DNA from: an uncultured Candidatus Melainabacteria bacterium
GTDB taxonomy: Bacteria; Cyanobacteriota; Vampirovibrionia; Gastranaerophilales; Gastranaerophilaceae
Reading direction: 5' to 3'
Length of the DNA stretch: 64,000 bases
NCBI GenBank assembly: GCA_934757155.1
Contig: CAKVLI010000001.1
Span: 248,001-312,000, forward strand
Shown here: piece after piece, positions 50,275-59,300 of the stretch
How the letters are laid out: each line of letters starts with the position of its first letter
Numbering within the stretch: position 1 is the first letter of the stretch
The notes under the pieces: generated by a model
Told to the model about the DNA's origin: nothing
Seen by the model: only the letters and a program-made list of their open reading frames with translations
Databases searched by the model: none
Translations under genes and position numbers: made by a program

Positions 50275-50471
50275 ACGCACGTAGATATTGGGTCGGCTAC
50301 TGAGTCGGAATACTGGATTATCTAAAAACTACCTATTCCGCCTCAAAGGTGAAACGACTAGTCCAATGTCGAGTACTATACGCACGTAGACATTGGGTCG
50401 GCTACTGGGTCGGAATACTGGATTATCTAAAAACCACCCATTCCGCCTCAAAGGTAAAACGACTAGTATAT
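50275..50471. repeat. Two tandem 105-base hairpin units
   Basis: Units begin at 50275 and 50380 with ACGCACGTAGA and differ at only a few positions over about 90 bases. Each contains GGGTCGGCTACTG, GTCGGAATACTGG, AAAACTAC/AAAACCAC and ATTCCGCCTC. GGAATA-TATTCC arms could pair. The units lie between fabG and its terminator. The rest of 50271-50626 holds that terminator and the acpP promoter. Confidence 0.8.
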
Positions 50472-50486
50472 CTTGTAAAAAAGTAG

Positions 50487-50511
50487 GGTGCGCACACTTG
50501 CGCACCTTTTT
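50487..50511 (+). terminator. Rho-independent terminator after fabG
   Basis: GGTGCGCA-CACT-TGCGCACC followed by TTTTT, closing the upstream part of the fab operon before acpP. Confidence 0.85.
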
Positions 50512-50554
50512 AACTTTAACAAAATTCGAGTTTTGTAACAATTTCTTAATTTTA

Positions 50555-50582
50555 TTGCATAATTATCTTGAAGTAGTAAAAT
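50555..50582 (+). promoter_or_regulatory. Promoter of acpP
   Basis: TTGCAT, a 16-base spacer and TAAAAT, leaving a leader of about 38 bases with AGAGG before the acpP ATG. Confidence 0.6.
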
Positions 50583-50626
50583 TTAATAGAATAGTGTATT
50601 ACACAATAAATAAGAGGATAAAGAAC

Positions 50627-50857
50627 ATGAGTACATTAGAAAAAGTAAAAAAAGTTGTAGTAGATCAATTGAGCTGTGATGAAGCTTTGGTTACTCCAGA
50701 AGCTAGCTTTACTGCTGATTTGGGCGCTGACTCTTTAGATACAGTTGAATTAGTTATGGCTTTCGAAGAAGAATTCGGTTGCGAAATCCCTGATGAAGAA
50801 GCTGAAAAAATTCAAACTGTTCAAGATGCAGTTAACTACATTGAAGCACACTCATAA
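50627..50857 (+). CDS. acpP: Acyl carrier protein
   Basis: A 76-aa carrier of growing acyl chains. The phosphopantetheine Ser is S36 in LGADSLDTVELVMAFEEEFG. Acidic composition and length are standard. The ATG at 50627 is fixed by AGAGGATAAAGAAC; the much longer upstream frame runs through the fabG terminator and promoter and is not coding. Having its own promoter allows acpP to be made in excess over the enzymes. Confidence 0.97.
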   Translation: MSTLEKVKKVVVDQLSCDEALVTPEASFTADLGADSLDTVELVMAFEEEFGCEIPDEEAEKIQTVQDAVNYIEAHS

Positions 50858-50876
50858 TAAGTTTGATTAGTTTCAC

Positions 50877-50927
50877 ATTAAGAGGGTGAAGAATTGTATT
50901 ATCATTTTTCGCCCTCTTAATTTATTA
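50877..50927 (+). terminator. Terminator or attenuator between acpP and fabF
   Basis: TTAAGAGGG and CCCTCTTAA arms, loop of about 24 bases, then TTTATT. The weak T-run may allow partial readthrough into fabF, giving acpP-heavy expression. Confidence 0.6.
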
Positions 50928-50943
50928 TTAAGGAATAAGGAAT

Positions 50944-52197
50944 ATGACAAAACGTAGAGTAGTAATTACAGGAATGGGAGCTGTTACTCCATGTGGTATT
51001 GGGGTTGATAAATTTTGGAACACTCTTCTTAATGGAAAAAGCGGCGTCTCTCTTATTGAAGCAATTGATACCGAAAGACATACTGTTAAAATTGCAGCTG
51101 AGATCAAAGACAAAGATTTCAATCCTGAAGATTATATGGATTCAAAAGATGCTAAAAGAATGGACAGATTCACTCAGTTTGCTATGGTTGCAGCTGACGA
51201 AGCTATCGCTGATTCAGGCATCGACGAAGCAAATATTGACCCTTACAGAATCGGGGTTATCGTAAGTTCGGCAGCCGGCGGTTTCAAAACTTTCGAAAAG
51301 AACCACATGGCTATGATTGAAAAAGGACCAACCAAAGGTTCTCCGTTCACAGTTCCTATGCTTATCGTTGATATGGCATCAGGCAGAGTTTCCATGAAAC
51401 ACGGTTACAAAGGTTTGAACAAAGCTGTTGTTTCAGCTTGTGCAACAGGTTCTCACTCAATTGGTGACGCATTCAGATCAATCCAATACGGTGATGCTGA
51501 TGTTGTTGTTGCAGGCGGTTGCGAAGCTACAATCACAACTCTTGGTATCGGTGCATTCACTGCAGCAAGAACTCTTTCTAAGAGAAATGACGCTCCAGAA
51601 AAAGCATCAAGACCTTATGACAAAGACAGAGATGGTTTTGTTATGGGCGAAGGCGCAGGCGTTCTCGTTCTTGAAGAATACGAACACGCTAAAGCCAGAG
51701 GCGCTAAAATCTATGCTGAAATCGCAGGTTACGGTCAAACAGCTGATGCACACGATATGGTTGCTCCGGATCCAGAAGGAAAAGGCGCTATCAAATCTAT
51801 GGAACTCGCGCTTGCTGATGCAGGCCTAAAACCTGAAGATATCGACTACATCAACCCGCACGGAACAAGTACAGGTTTGGGCGACGTAGCTGAATCTATG
51901 GCTATCGCTAAGATTTTTGGCGACAAAGAACATAACAAGAACTTGCTCGTAAGCTCTACAAAGAGTATGCACGGTCACATGCTTGGTGCAACAGGTGCTG
52001 TAGAAGGTATCGTTTGCGTTAAAGCAATCACCGACGGAAAAGTTCCTCCTACTATCAACCTTGACAATCAGGATGAACACGTTGCTAACCTTGATTATGT
52101 TCCACATAAAGCAAGAGAAAAGAAAGTTCATGCCGCACTTTCAAATTCATTCGGATTTGGCGGTCATAACGCTACTTTGGTATTCAAAGAAGTATAA
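50944..52197 (+). CDS. fabF: 3-oxoacyl-ACP synthase II
   Basis: A 417-aa elongating ketosynthase. The catalytic Cys is in VSACATGSHSIGDAF, the two His in NPHGTSTGLGD and SMHGHMLGATGAVE, and the Lys in STKSMHGH. Length is as in E. coli FabF. An AAGGAA site precedes the ATG. It closes the fatty-acid cluster with a strong terminator. Confidence 0.96.
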   Translation: MTKRRVVITGMGAVTPCGIGVDKFWNTLLNGKSGVSLIEAIDTERHTVKIAAEIKDKDFNPEDYMDSKDAKRMDRFTQFAMVAADEAIADSGIDEANIDPYRIGVIVSSAAGGFKTFEKNHMAMIEKGPTKGSPFTVPMLIVDMASGRVSMKHGYKGLNKAVVSACATGSHSIGDAFRSIQYGDADVVVAGGCEATITTLGIGAFTAARTLSKRNDAPEKASRPYDKDRDGFVMGEGAGVLVLEEYEHAKARGAKIYAEIAGYGQTADAHDMVAPDPEGKGAIKSMELALADAGLKPEDIDYINPHGTSTGLGDVAESMAIAKIFGDKEHNKNLLVSSTKSMHGHMLGATGAVEGIVCVKAITDGKVPPTINLDNQDEHVANLDYVPHKAREKKVHAALSNSFGFGGHNATLVFKEV

Positions 52198-52212
52198 ACT
52201 TATAATTAAACT

Positions 52213-52249
52213 AAACAGAGGCGCAAGGTTTCACCTTGCGCCTCTGTTG
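52213..52249 (+). terminator. Strong terminator of fabF
   Basis: AACAGAGGCGCAAGG and CCTTGCGCCTCTGTT, a perfect 15-bp stem with a TTTCA loop, then GTTATAATTC. The T-run is poor but the stem is very stable. Confidence 0.75.
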
Positions 52250-52257
52250 TTATAATT

Positions 52258-52508
52258 CATTTGTACTTTTCTTTTTTCTTTTTGCAATCAAAGAAATAAG
52301 AAAAGTACCAAAAGAAAAAAAGAAAACATGCAATTGTTCACAACGCTCTTACGAGCGTTTGTCCTAATTGATGTTGCAGACTTGCGTCTGCACGTTCACG
52401 CTCGCTAAAAACGCTCGCGGTGCGCTGACTCGTTAAATTCAACCTAATTGTTCACAACGTCCTCGTTTCGCTCAGCCGAAAATCAAGTTGTGCTGCGCAC
52501 AATCTCTT
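52258..52508. repeat. Composite repeat region after fabF
   Basis: The left part (52258-52297) carries TTTGTACTTTTCTTTTTTC and CAATCAAAGAAA, also found at 55248 and 60643. The right part (52445-52508) carries TTCACAACGTCCTCG, GCTCAGCCGAAAA and TGTGCTGCGCACAATCTCTT, whose inverted copy is at 55556-55620. Between them is GC-richer sequence with CGCTCGC phrases. No gene is seen here. Confidence 0.65.
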
Positions 52509-52524
52509 AACTCACTACCACAAG

Positions 52525-52809
52525 TTATAACACATTCCATTCGCTGTTTTTATCTTTTCTATAAGCACTTTTACCGAACTCTAAACCTGCTACTTTTTTA
52601 ATAGATTTATCTATTTCATATATTTCTTTCAAAGCAACGATTCTTGCATCTTCAACATCGTGGTCTTCACCGCATAAGAATTGCCAACATCCATCCTCAG
52701 CATCATGACTAACATATAATATAGGCAATTTGTCTTCAAGCACGTGAGCACACGTAATACAAGCAGTATTAGGTTTCTCCTTAAATGGAAATCTATCAAA
52801 TAAGCCCAT
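52525..52809 (-). CDS. DUF2185-like small protein
   Basis: A 94-aa protein. The blocks CAHVLEDKLPILYVSHDAED, GCWQFLCGEDHDVEDARIV and DKSIKKVAGLEFGKSAYRK follow the pattern of DUF2185 proteins (immunity-protein-like), with ACITCAH as a possible Cys pair. In other genomes such proteins can sit in toxin-immunity loci, but no toxin is adjacent. A GGAAGGG site precedes the ATG. It is 16 bases after the uracil-DNA glycosylase gene on the same strand. Confidence 0.6.
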   Translation of the reverse strand: MGLFDRFPFKEKPNTACITCAHVLEDKLPILYVSHDAEDGCWQFLCGEDHDVEDARIVALKEIYEIDKSIKKVAGLEFGKSAYRKDKNSEWNVL

Positions 52810-52825
52810 ATTTAACCCTTCCTAA

Positions 52826-53431
52826 TTACTTGACATCACCTAAAGTGTCGTATTCTCGTTTAATTTCCTGAATATCCTGCCACATCAGCCATTTCGGACT
52901 GCCTTTTTCTCGAGAATCATTTCTCAAAAGATAAGAAGGATGAAAAATTGGCATCATCTTTGCACCATGAACATCCACAATCGCTTTGTCAGGCTCAAAC
53001 CAACGTCCGCGAATTCTCGTTATACCGCCAACATTACCCAAAATCGACTGCACAGCAACATTCCCGCACAAAAGAATTAACCGTGGCTTAATAATATCCA
53101 ACTGCGATTTCAGATACTCCCAGCAAGCCTCTTTCTCCTCAGGTAACGGGTTCCTATTCTCCGGCGGACGACATTTAATCGTATTACAAATATATACATG
53201 CTCCCTTCTTGAAAGCCCGACAGACGCAAAAATTCGGTCCAAAAGCTGCCCCGCCTTGCCCACAAAAGGTTTGCCCTGCATATCTTCATTATACCCAGGG
53301 GCTTCGCCTATCAGCATAAGTTTAGGATTCGGAACACCATCCGAGAAAACGAGATTTGTACGTGTTTTACAAAGCGCGCACTTTTCACATGACAAACACT
53401 TTTCACGTACAACCTCAAGTTCTTCGTACAT
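52826..53431 (-). CDS. Type-4 uracil-DNA glycosylase
   Basis: A 201-aa 4Fe-4S DNA-repair enzyme. The N-terminal Cys set CLSCEKCALCKTR and the downstream CNTIKCRP give the cluster ligands. The active-site blocks are LMLIGEAPGYNED (with QGKPFVGKAGQLLD) and IFHPSYLLR. It removes uracil from DNA. Family 4 is common in thermophiles, Cyanobacteria and anaerobes. Its ATG follows the acyl-CoA synthetase stop without a gap, so the two are co-transcribed. Confidence 0.92.
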   Translation of the reverse strand: MYEELEVVREKCLSCEKCALCKTRTNLVFSDGVPNPKLMLIGEAPGYNEDMQGKPFVGKAGQLLDRIFASVGLSRREHVYICNTIKCRPPENRNPLPEEKEACWEYLKSQLDIIKPRLILLCGNVAVQSILGNVGGITRIRGRWFEPDKAIVDVHGAKMMPIFHPSYLLRNDSREKGSPKWLMWQDIQEIKREYDTLGDVK

Positions 53432-55105
53432 CTATGCCTCGACTAATTCTTTAACTTTCTTTCTCTGAATTTTTCTTGTCGCAGTTCTCGGAAGAGCTTC
53501 TCTAAGAACAGTAATATTAATCGGACGTTTGTAAGGAGCCAATCTTTGTGAACGTTTTTTAACCTCATCTCTCACAATCTTTGTAAGCTCTGCGTCATTA
53601 TATTTTTCTTTCAACTCCTCTTTCGGAACAACAACAACCGCAATATCCTCAGTACCGTCTTTTGCACCGCCTTCACGAGAAGTTCCGAATACACAAAGTT
53701 CAGAGAACATATCACTTGTTTCAAGAACAGCTTCAACCTCTTCAGGGAAAACTTTCTTACCGCCTGAAAGTACAATCATATTCTTAATTCTGCCTGTGAT
53801 ATAAACCTGACCCTCTTCAATCTTCGCAATATCACCTGTGTGGAACCAACCGTCTTCATCAATTACAGTCGCAGTTAATTCCGGTTGATGGTGATATCCG
53901 CGCATTACAGAAGGACCTTTGAGCAACAATTCACCGGTCTCTTTGTCGATTTTTGCCTCGAATGACGGCAACAATTTTCCAACTGAACGAATATCTCGGT
54001 TTTTATCAAACGAAATAGTTGCAACAGGGCTGGTTTCTGTCAAACCGTAACCTTGGTATACTTCAATACCGATTCTGCGGAAGAATTTAGCAACCTCAAT
54101 ATCCAAAGGCGCACCACCTGAAATACACCACTTGAAACTTCCGCCGAAACAATCGTGTAATCTCTTGAACATCAATTTTTTAATCCATCTGTATGGCAAA
54201 AATTTTGCAAGGTGATATTTTATCGGAAATGTTTTTTGATAGAAAGGTGATGCAGACTTAATTTCAGCCTCAAGTGCAGTCTTGAGCAATTTTAAAAACG
54301 CCGGAACTAAAACCATTGCATTAATTTTTCTGTCCTTAATAATGTTCAAAGTATCTTTTGGTTTCAAACTCTGAGTGTAATAAACTGAAACACCCATATT
54401 CAAGAAGGTTGAGAACCCAACAGTCATTTCAAAAAGGTGGTTCATCGGCAAAATTGAAAGCACTCTAAAATCACCCTTTTTAGGCAACATCGGATCAAGA
54501 ACAACTTTCATATCCTTAATCTGTGCCAAAATGTTTCCAAAAGTCGTCTCAACACCCTTAGGCGCACCGGTCGTACCTGAGGTATAAATGATGAACATTC
54601 TTGAATTTCTTGCACGGTGTCTCCATTTGCAAGAATAATTCGCAGGGATTGTATAAAGGCTCTGCAAACCGTCTGTTTCCGGACGTTCATCCATAACGAT
54701 TAAATGTTTGATTGAAGGAACTTCCTTCTGAATTTCTTTAGCCTTCTCTATATAATTCTGAGAAACAAGCATAACCGTAGGCAAGCAATCTGAAAGAATT
54801 GAAACAAGTTCGTACTTGGTCAACTTGATATCTAAAGGAACAGTGATTGTTCCCGCAAGAACAGACCCAAACACGCAAACCCCAAATTCAGGTTTAGATT
54901 CAGACAAAATTGCCAATTTTTCACCTTTTTGGATTCCCAAATCATTAATCAGATAAGACGCCAATCTTCTTGACATCAAACCCAAGCCGTCAAACGTTAA
55001 CTCTTTCCAACCAAAACTGGTTTTTATACCCAATGCAGTCTTGCGCGCATAATCGTTTGTCTTGTCTTCCAATAACGAAAGAACGTTGCTCTGCCTATCT
55101 TTCAT
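53432..55105 (-). CDS. Long-chain acyl-CoA synthetase-like AMP-forming ligase
   Basis: A 557-aa adenylate-forming enzyme. The P-loop is IIYTSGTTGAPKGVETT, then YQGYGLTETSPV, WFHTGDIAKIEEG, GRIKNMIVLSGGKKVFPEE and the C-terminal catalytic Lys in TATRKIQRKK. Family members activate fatty acids to acyl-AMP and on to CoA or ACP. Located near the fab cluster, it may recycle or import fatty acids. AGGAGGAAGT lies before the ATG. Chain-length preference is unknown. Confidence 0.88.
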   Translation of the reverse strand: MKDRQSNVLSLLEDKTNDYARKTALGIKTSFGWKELTFDGLGLMSRRLASYLINDLGIQKGEKLAILSESKPEFGVCVFGSVLAGTITVPLDIKLTKYELVSILSDCLPTVMLVSQNYIEKAKEIQKEVPSIKHLIVMDERPETDGLQSLYTIPANYSCKWRHRARNSRMFIIYTSGTTGAPKGVETTFGNILAQIKDMKVVLDPMLPKKGDFRVLSILPMNHLFEMTVGFSTFLNMGVSVYYTQSLKPKDTLNIIKDRKINAMVLVPAFLKLLKTALEAEIKSASPFYQKTFPIKYHLAKFLPYRWIKKLMFKRLHDCFGGSFKWCISGGAPLDIEVAKFFRRIGIEVYQGYGLTETSPVATISFDKNRDIRSVGKLLPSFEAKIDKETGELLLKGPSVMRGYHHQPELTATVIDEDGWFHTGDIAKIEEGQVYITGRIKNMIVLSGGKKVFPEEVEAVLETSDMFSELCVFGTSREGGAKDGTEDIAVVVVPKEELKEKYNDAELTKIVRDEVKKRSQRLAPYKRPINITVLREALPRTATRKIQRKKVKELVEA

Positions 55106-55140
55106 ACTTCCTCCTAATCAAAAACTCTGATATGTACAGC

Positions 55141-55169
55141 ATTATACCAAAATATCGCTGATAAGTAAA
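55141..55169 (-). promoter_or_regulatory. Promoter of the acyl-CoA synthetase gene
   Basis: TTTACT, a 17-base spacer and TATAAT (55141-55146) on the minus strand, followed by a normal leader with AGGAGG. Confidence 0.65.
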
Positions 55170-55200
55170 CAAACTCCGTTTTTATTTTCTTAAAACTGGA

Positions 55201-55620
55201 ATTTATAGTCATATTTCTTCAAGCGCAATCTTATTTTTGTGTAATTGTTTGTACTTTTCTTTTTTCTTTTTGTAATCAAAGAAATAAAAACATTTTTCAT
55301 TTGTAATTTTCTTTCTTCTTATTTGCGTATAGCCGCATTTCTTTGACCGCAAAGAGGGGTAAATAGGGATGTGGCGCAAAGAAACTCTCCGTCCGGAACT
55401 TTGTCGTTAATCAATTGTAGAATTCGCCCTAAGCAGGTGAACTCACTACGTTCAAACAGCACCTGCTCTGTTGCTGGCTCATTAACATTGATTACTCACT
55501 CCGTTATGGACAGACTTTAGATTGAGGGAGCGTGCAGCTTGCTGCAATAGCGAGCAAAGAGATTGTGCGCAGCACAACCGAGTTTTCGGCTGAGCAAAGC
55601 GAAGACGTTGTGAATAATTG
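55201..55620. repeat. Composite repeat region upstream of the acyl-CoA synthetase
   Basis: It holds GCAATCTTATTTTTGTGTAA and TTTGTACTTTTCTTTTTTC (55248-55287), TATAGCCGCATTTCTTTGACC (also at 60599), GC-richer sequence around 55430-55550, and at 55556-55620 the inverted counterpart of 52445-52508. No gene is seen in 55170-55695. Confidence 0.65.
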
Positions 55621-55640
55621 CGTGTTTCTTCTTTCTTTTC

Positions 55641-55687
55641 GTCATTTTCTTTCTTCTTGCCTCGCAAATAAGAAGAAAGAAAATGAC
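55641..55687. repeat. Perfect 18-bp palindrome next to nrdG
   Basis: GTCATTTTCTTTCTTCTT and AAGAAGAAAGAAAATGAC are separated by 11 bases. It ends 8 bases before the nrdG stop codon coordinate. There is no T-run, so it is not a clear terminator. Confidence 0.7.
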
Positions 55688-55695
55688 TTAACCTG

Positions 55696-56187
55696 TTAGC
55701 TGTTGTGCAAAACAACTTCGCCTGTTTCTAAAGACTTCTTTACATCCACAACACGTTGATTTGTACTACCTACCCAATGTTTTTTATTATCCAAAAGCTC
55801 TTGAACAAATTTTCCTTCACAAACAACATCAATATCCGCAATATCAGGAATATCCTTAATCTCTTCCCACAAGAAACCTGTATAAAGCCAAATTGTCTTT
55901 TCAGGAAGCTCTCTTCTAATCTTTTTAATCAAACGGAAAACTTCATCCCTATTGAACGGGTGCAAAGGATCTCCGCCGGAAAAAGTAATACCTGAAATAT
56001 GAGGATGACGCAAATCATCAAACAATTCTTTTTCAGCCGCTTCATCAAACAGCAAACCACCGGCTACATCCCAAGTAATCGGATTCTGGCAATTATGGCA
56101 ATGGTGCGTACACCCTGAAACCCACAAAACAACCCTTAGACCGTCACCGTTTAACATATCGTCTTTTGTAATATTATGATAATTCAT
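55696..56187 (-). CDS. nrdG: Anaerobic ribonucleotide reductase activase
   Basis: A 163-aa radical SAM enzyme. The cluster motif C-x3-C-x2-C is in GCTHHCHNCQNP, with GGDPLHP for SAM binding. It makes the glycyl radical on NrdD under anaerobic conditions. NrdD is not in the window, so the gene is separated from its partner. GGAGAG precedes the ATG. It supports anaerobic DNA synthesis. Confidence 0.9.
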   Translation of the reverse strand: MNYHNITKDDMLNGDGLRVVLWVSGCTHHCHNCQNPITWDVAGGLLFDEAAEKELFDDLRHPHISGITFSGGDPLHPFNRDEVFRLIKKIRRELPEKTIWLYTGFLWEEIKDIPDIADIDVVCEGKFVQELLDNKKHWVGSTNQRVVDVKKSLETGEVVLHNS

Positions 56188-56259
56188 CTCTCCATCTCTC
56201 CCCTTATATCTATTCTACAATCAATAAATCGTTTGTCCATGATGTATACAAATATTAAG

Positions 56260-56345
56260 CAGGGGAAAAGGGGTAAATGTATTTGGTTGGCAGGTGGTAA
56301 CTACAAGCCTGTAAGGTCCTGAAATAAATTCAGGACGACATTTTA
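56260..56345 (-). repeat. CATTTACCCC-type dispersed unit plus small hairpin
   Basis: On the minus strand GTAGTTACCACC, GCCAACC and ATACATTTACCCC follow one another (56304 to 56260), like the units at 60769-60875 and 62659-62764. Next to it is CCTGAA-ATAAA-TTCAGG (56318-56336), a short palindrome. Confidence 0.6.
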
Positions 56346-56366
56346 TTACCGTTCCACAAACAATTC

Positions 56367-59300
56367 CTACATCTCAAAGAATATACTCGGCTCCTGCGAA
56401 GTTTCACGTCCAAATGCCTTAGCTTTCAAAGCTGATGTGATATACAATTTTTCCTGCGCACGAGTAATCGCAACATATAATAACCTCAAAGATTCTTCCG
56501 CCCCAAAAGCTTTTAACTCCGCATCTGACTTGACCTTATATTTCGGACTAAATCCGCGAACCTGCTCCATAAAAGATGTGGATGATTTTATTGAAGCCTT
56601 ATTTACATCAATCGAAAGTGCTTTTTCAGTCAACTCAGGGATAAACACATATTCAAACTCGTCCCCCTTAGACTTGTGCAGAGTCATAATCTGAACTTTT
56701 CCCTTCGCAGCATTTGAATCCTCTTCCTCGGAGAAGAACTTAAACCCGCTCAAAGACGGACGTTTAGACAAAGCTTCCAATCTTTCAAGCGTAGTATCAA
56801 AATTATTTGTAGTGTTCAATTTTCGAACAAGAGTTGCAATCAAATATACATTCGATTTTTCGATATCAGATGTGTAATAGAAAAGTCCTATCCTGATAAC
56901 AAGCTCCTCCGGCGGAAGTGACGAAGAGTTAAGCCAATATTGCATATCCCACAAAAATTGCGCCAAATCCGCAGACTCAATATCGTCTCCGTTTTTTTCA
57001 ATAAACGGTTTTTCTGAGTTTCGTATCTCTAATTGCAATCTCGGCTTATAAAAACCCAATTCCGAAAGAGTTTCATAAACCGTCGCCATTGCTTCATTAT
57101 CAAACGGAGTCTGCAAATATTTCAGTATTGAAAAAATCGTATTAAAGACTCCCTTTTGCCCTAGAGATTCACTTCTTGTAATACTCTTCAACCCCGCATC
57201 GTTAATAAATGTCGACCAATTCGCCACCTGAAAATTGTTTCTCAGAAGAATTCCGATTGTCGCATCTTTTCTGAAAGTCAAAATATTTTTGATTTCTTTA
57301 AGAATAAAATTCTTCTCTTCTTGCGCTTTATCAAAAATCTTCATCATGACAGCATCTTTAACCACAGGGTTTTTACCCTCAACACCCTGCATCATGCTTT
57401 TGAAAAACGCTCTCGGCAGAAGTTTATCTCCCCACAAAACAGTTTTGTTTGCAAGTTCCATAACCTCTTGCGTACATCTTTGCGAATGATTCATCTCAAC
57501 AAGAGTATCTGCGGTTTTAATAAAGTTTCTAAACCCTTCAACATCCGCGTTAGAAAAAGTCGTTGTAATCGCCTGATTTATATCCCCGCAGCGAATAAGG
57601 TTTTTGTGCTTCCCGCTCAAAAGCGCAATCAAGCGTTGCTGAATCGCTGATGAATCCTGCGCCTCGTCTTCAATAATGTATTCACAAACATTTTGATAAT
57701 ATTCAAGAATATCTCTGTTATTTTCCAAAAGTTTTACAGAGAAAAGCAAAATATCGTCATAATCAATCAAATTCGCTTCTTCCAGTTTCGCCTTATATTG
57801 TCTGTAAAACGCCTTAAATTTTTCCACCTTTTTATCAGTCGAAGGCGTATCAATATCCCCTTCCTGCAACTTCATAACAGAAATCGCGCGATCAAATTCA
57901 TCAAGCTCGGTCTTAGTATATTTTCCCTCAATGCTTTTTATAATACGCATCCTTTGGGTATCGTCACAAATCTCAAAATCAGAAGCCAGTCCGAGTCGTT
58001 CGTAATTGGAATTGTCTTTAATAATCCTGAGTGCAAGTCCGTGAATTGTACTTATATTCGGCAAAAGAGTACTTGAAGGAGACATGTTTTTAATTCTTTC
58101 ACGAAAATTTCTCGCCGCTGAATCCATATAAGTAAGCACAAAAATATTTAGCGGATTAACCCCTTTATTAATCAACCTCATTATTAAAGCCAGCAAAATC
58201 GTAGTTTTGCCCGCCCCGGGAACCGCAGAAATCGCCATCGCCCCATGCTCGTATTCCAAAACAGGTTTTTGGTCGTCTCTTGGAATAATTTTCATCACAG
58301 GCTTTTCTTCAAACATAGTTTCTTCGCCTGAAACCAAATACTCCTCAATTCCACCCAAATTCTCCGCACCCGTCGGATCAAACAAACTTGAATATGCCCA
58401 AGTATATTCTTTTGCAAGCAAAAGAAGTTTTCTCAAAATTCTTGCCGTTTTTTGAGAAGATAAGAAAATATCATCCTCAATAGTATATTCATCCTTTGAC
58501 CAATCCGCCTGAAATACCCACGCATTGTACAAAGGACCCGTATCCGTTTTAACCCAGTCAGAATGTGATACATCAAGCCAAAACTGATATTTTGTCGCAA
58601 TTTTGTTATCAATAATCTTTTGCGGAGTGGCAACTATCAAATTATCATCCGCAATTTCTAAAGTCGAACTAGGATTTTCCGCAATAATAGAATTTTCTAT
58701 CTGAGTAATAATATCTTTGACACGCTCTTTTACTACCTTATCTCCCAAAACGTTTTCAAAATCACGCAACTCTTTTATGAAGAAATTAAACTTATTAATT
58801 TTATCTTCCTGAATAAAATTAACATTTTTGTAAAACATTTCATATACTTTTTGTGAAAGTTTAATATCTTTATCCTTAACCTCTTCAAACGAATTATAAA
58901 AATTCTGATATTTTTCGTTATAACACTCCAATTCAAGATATGGCAAAATATGAGTTTGCTTATAAGTTTCCAAAATCTTGTGACAATATTTTAGCGGAAT
59001 ACCAATGTAATCTGAGAGAATAACCCTCAAATCCATCTCAGAAATTTCAATCCCATTCATAAGCTTCAAAATATTCAAACTCGCTTTTACAAACGGGTTA
59101 TCAATCAATTTTTCACTCCCAGACAAAAACAGAAGGGAACAGGTTTTGAGATTTTCTCTCAGAGTAAACCTGAGCATGTCATCCTGAAGCGGAGTAATTA
59201 TTGAAATATCAGATGGCTTAATCCCTTTTTTCAATAATTCTTCTATCTTTAAAATCGTATCATCCAGTATTTCCGCGCGTTTCGAGAGAGATATCAGAGT

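Noticed and set aside
50393..50626. N-terminal extension of acpP by 78 codons
   Set aside because: It would read through the tandem repeat, the fabG terminator and the acpP promoter; ACP is complete from 50627.
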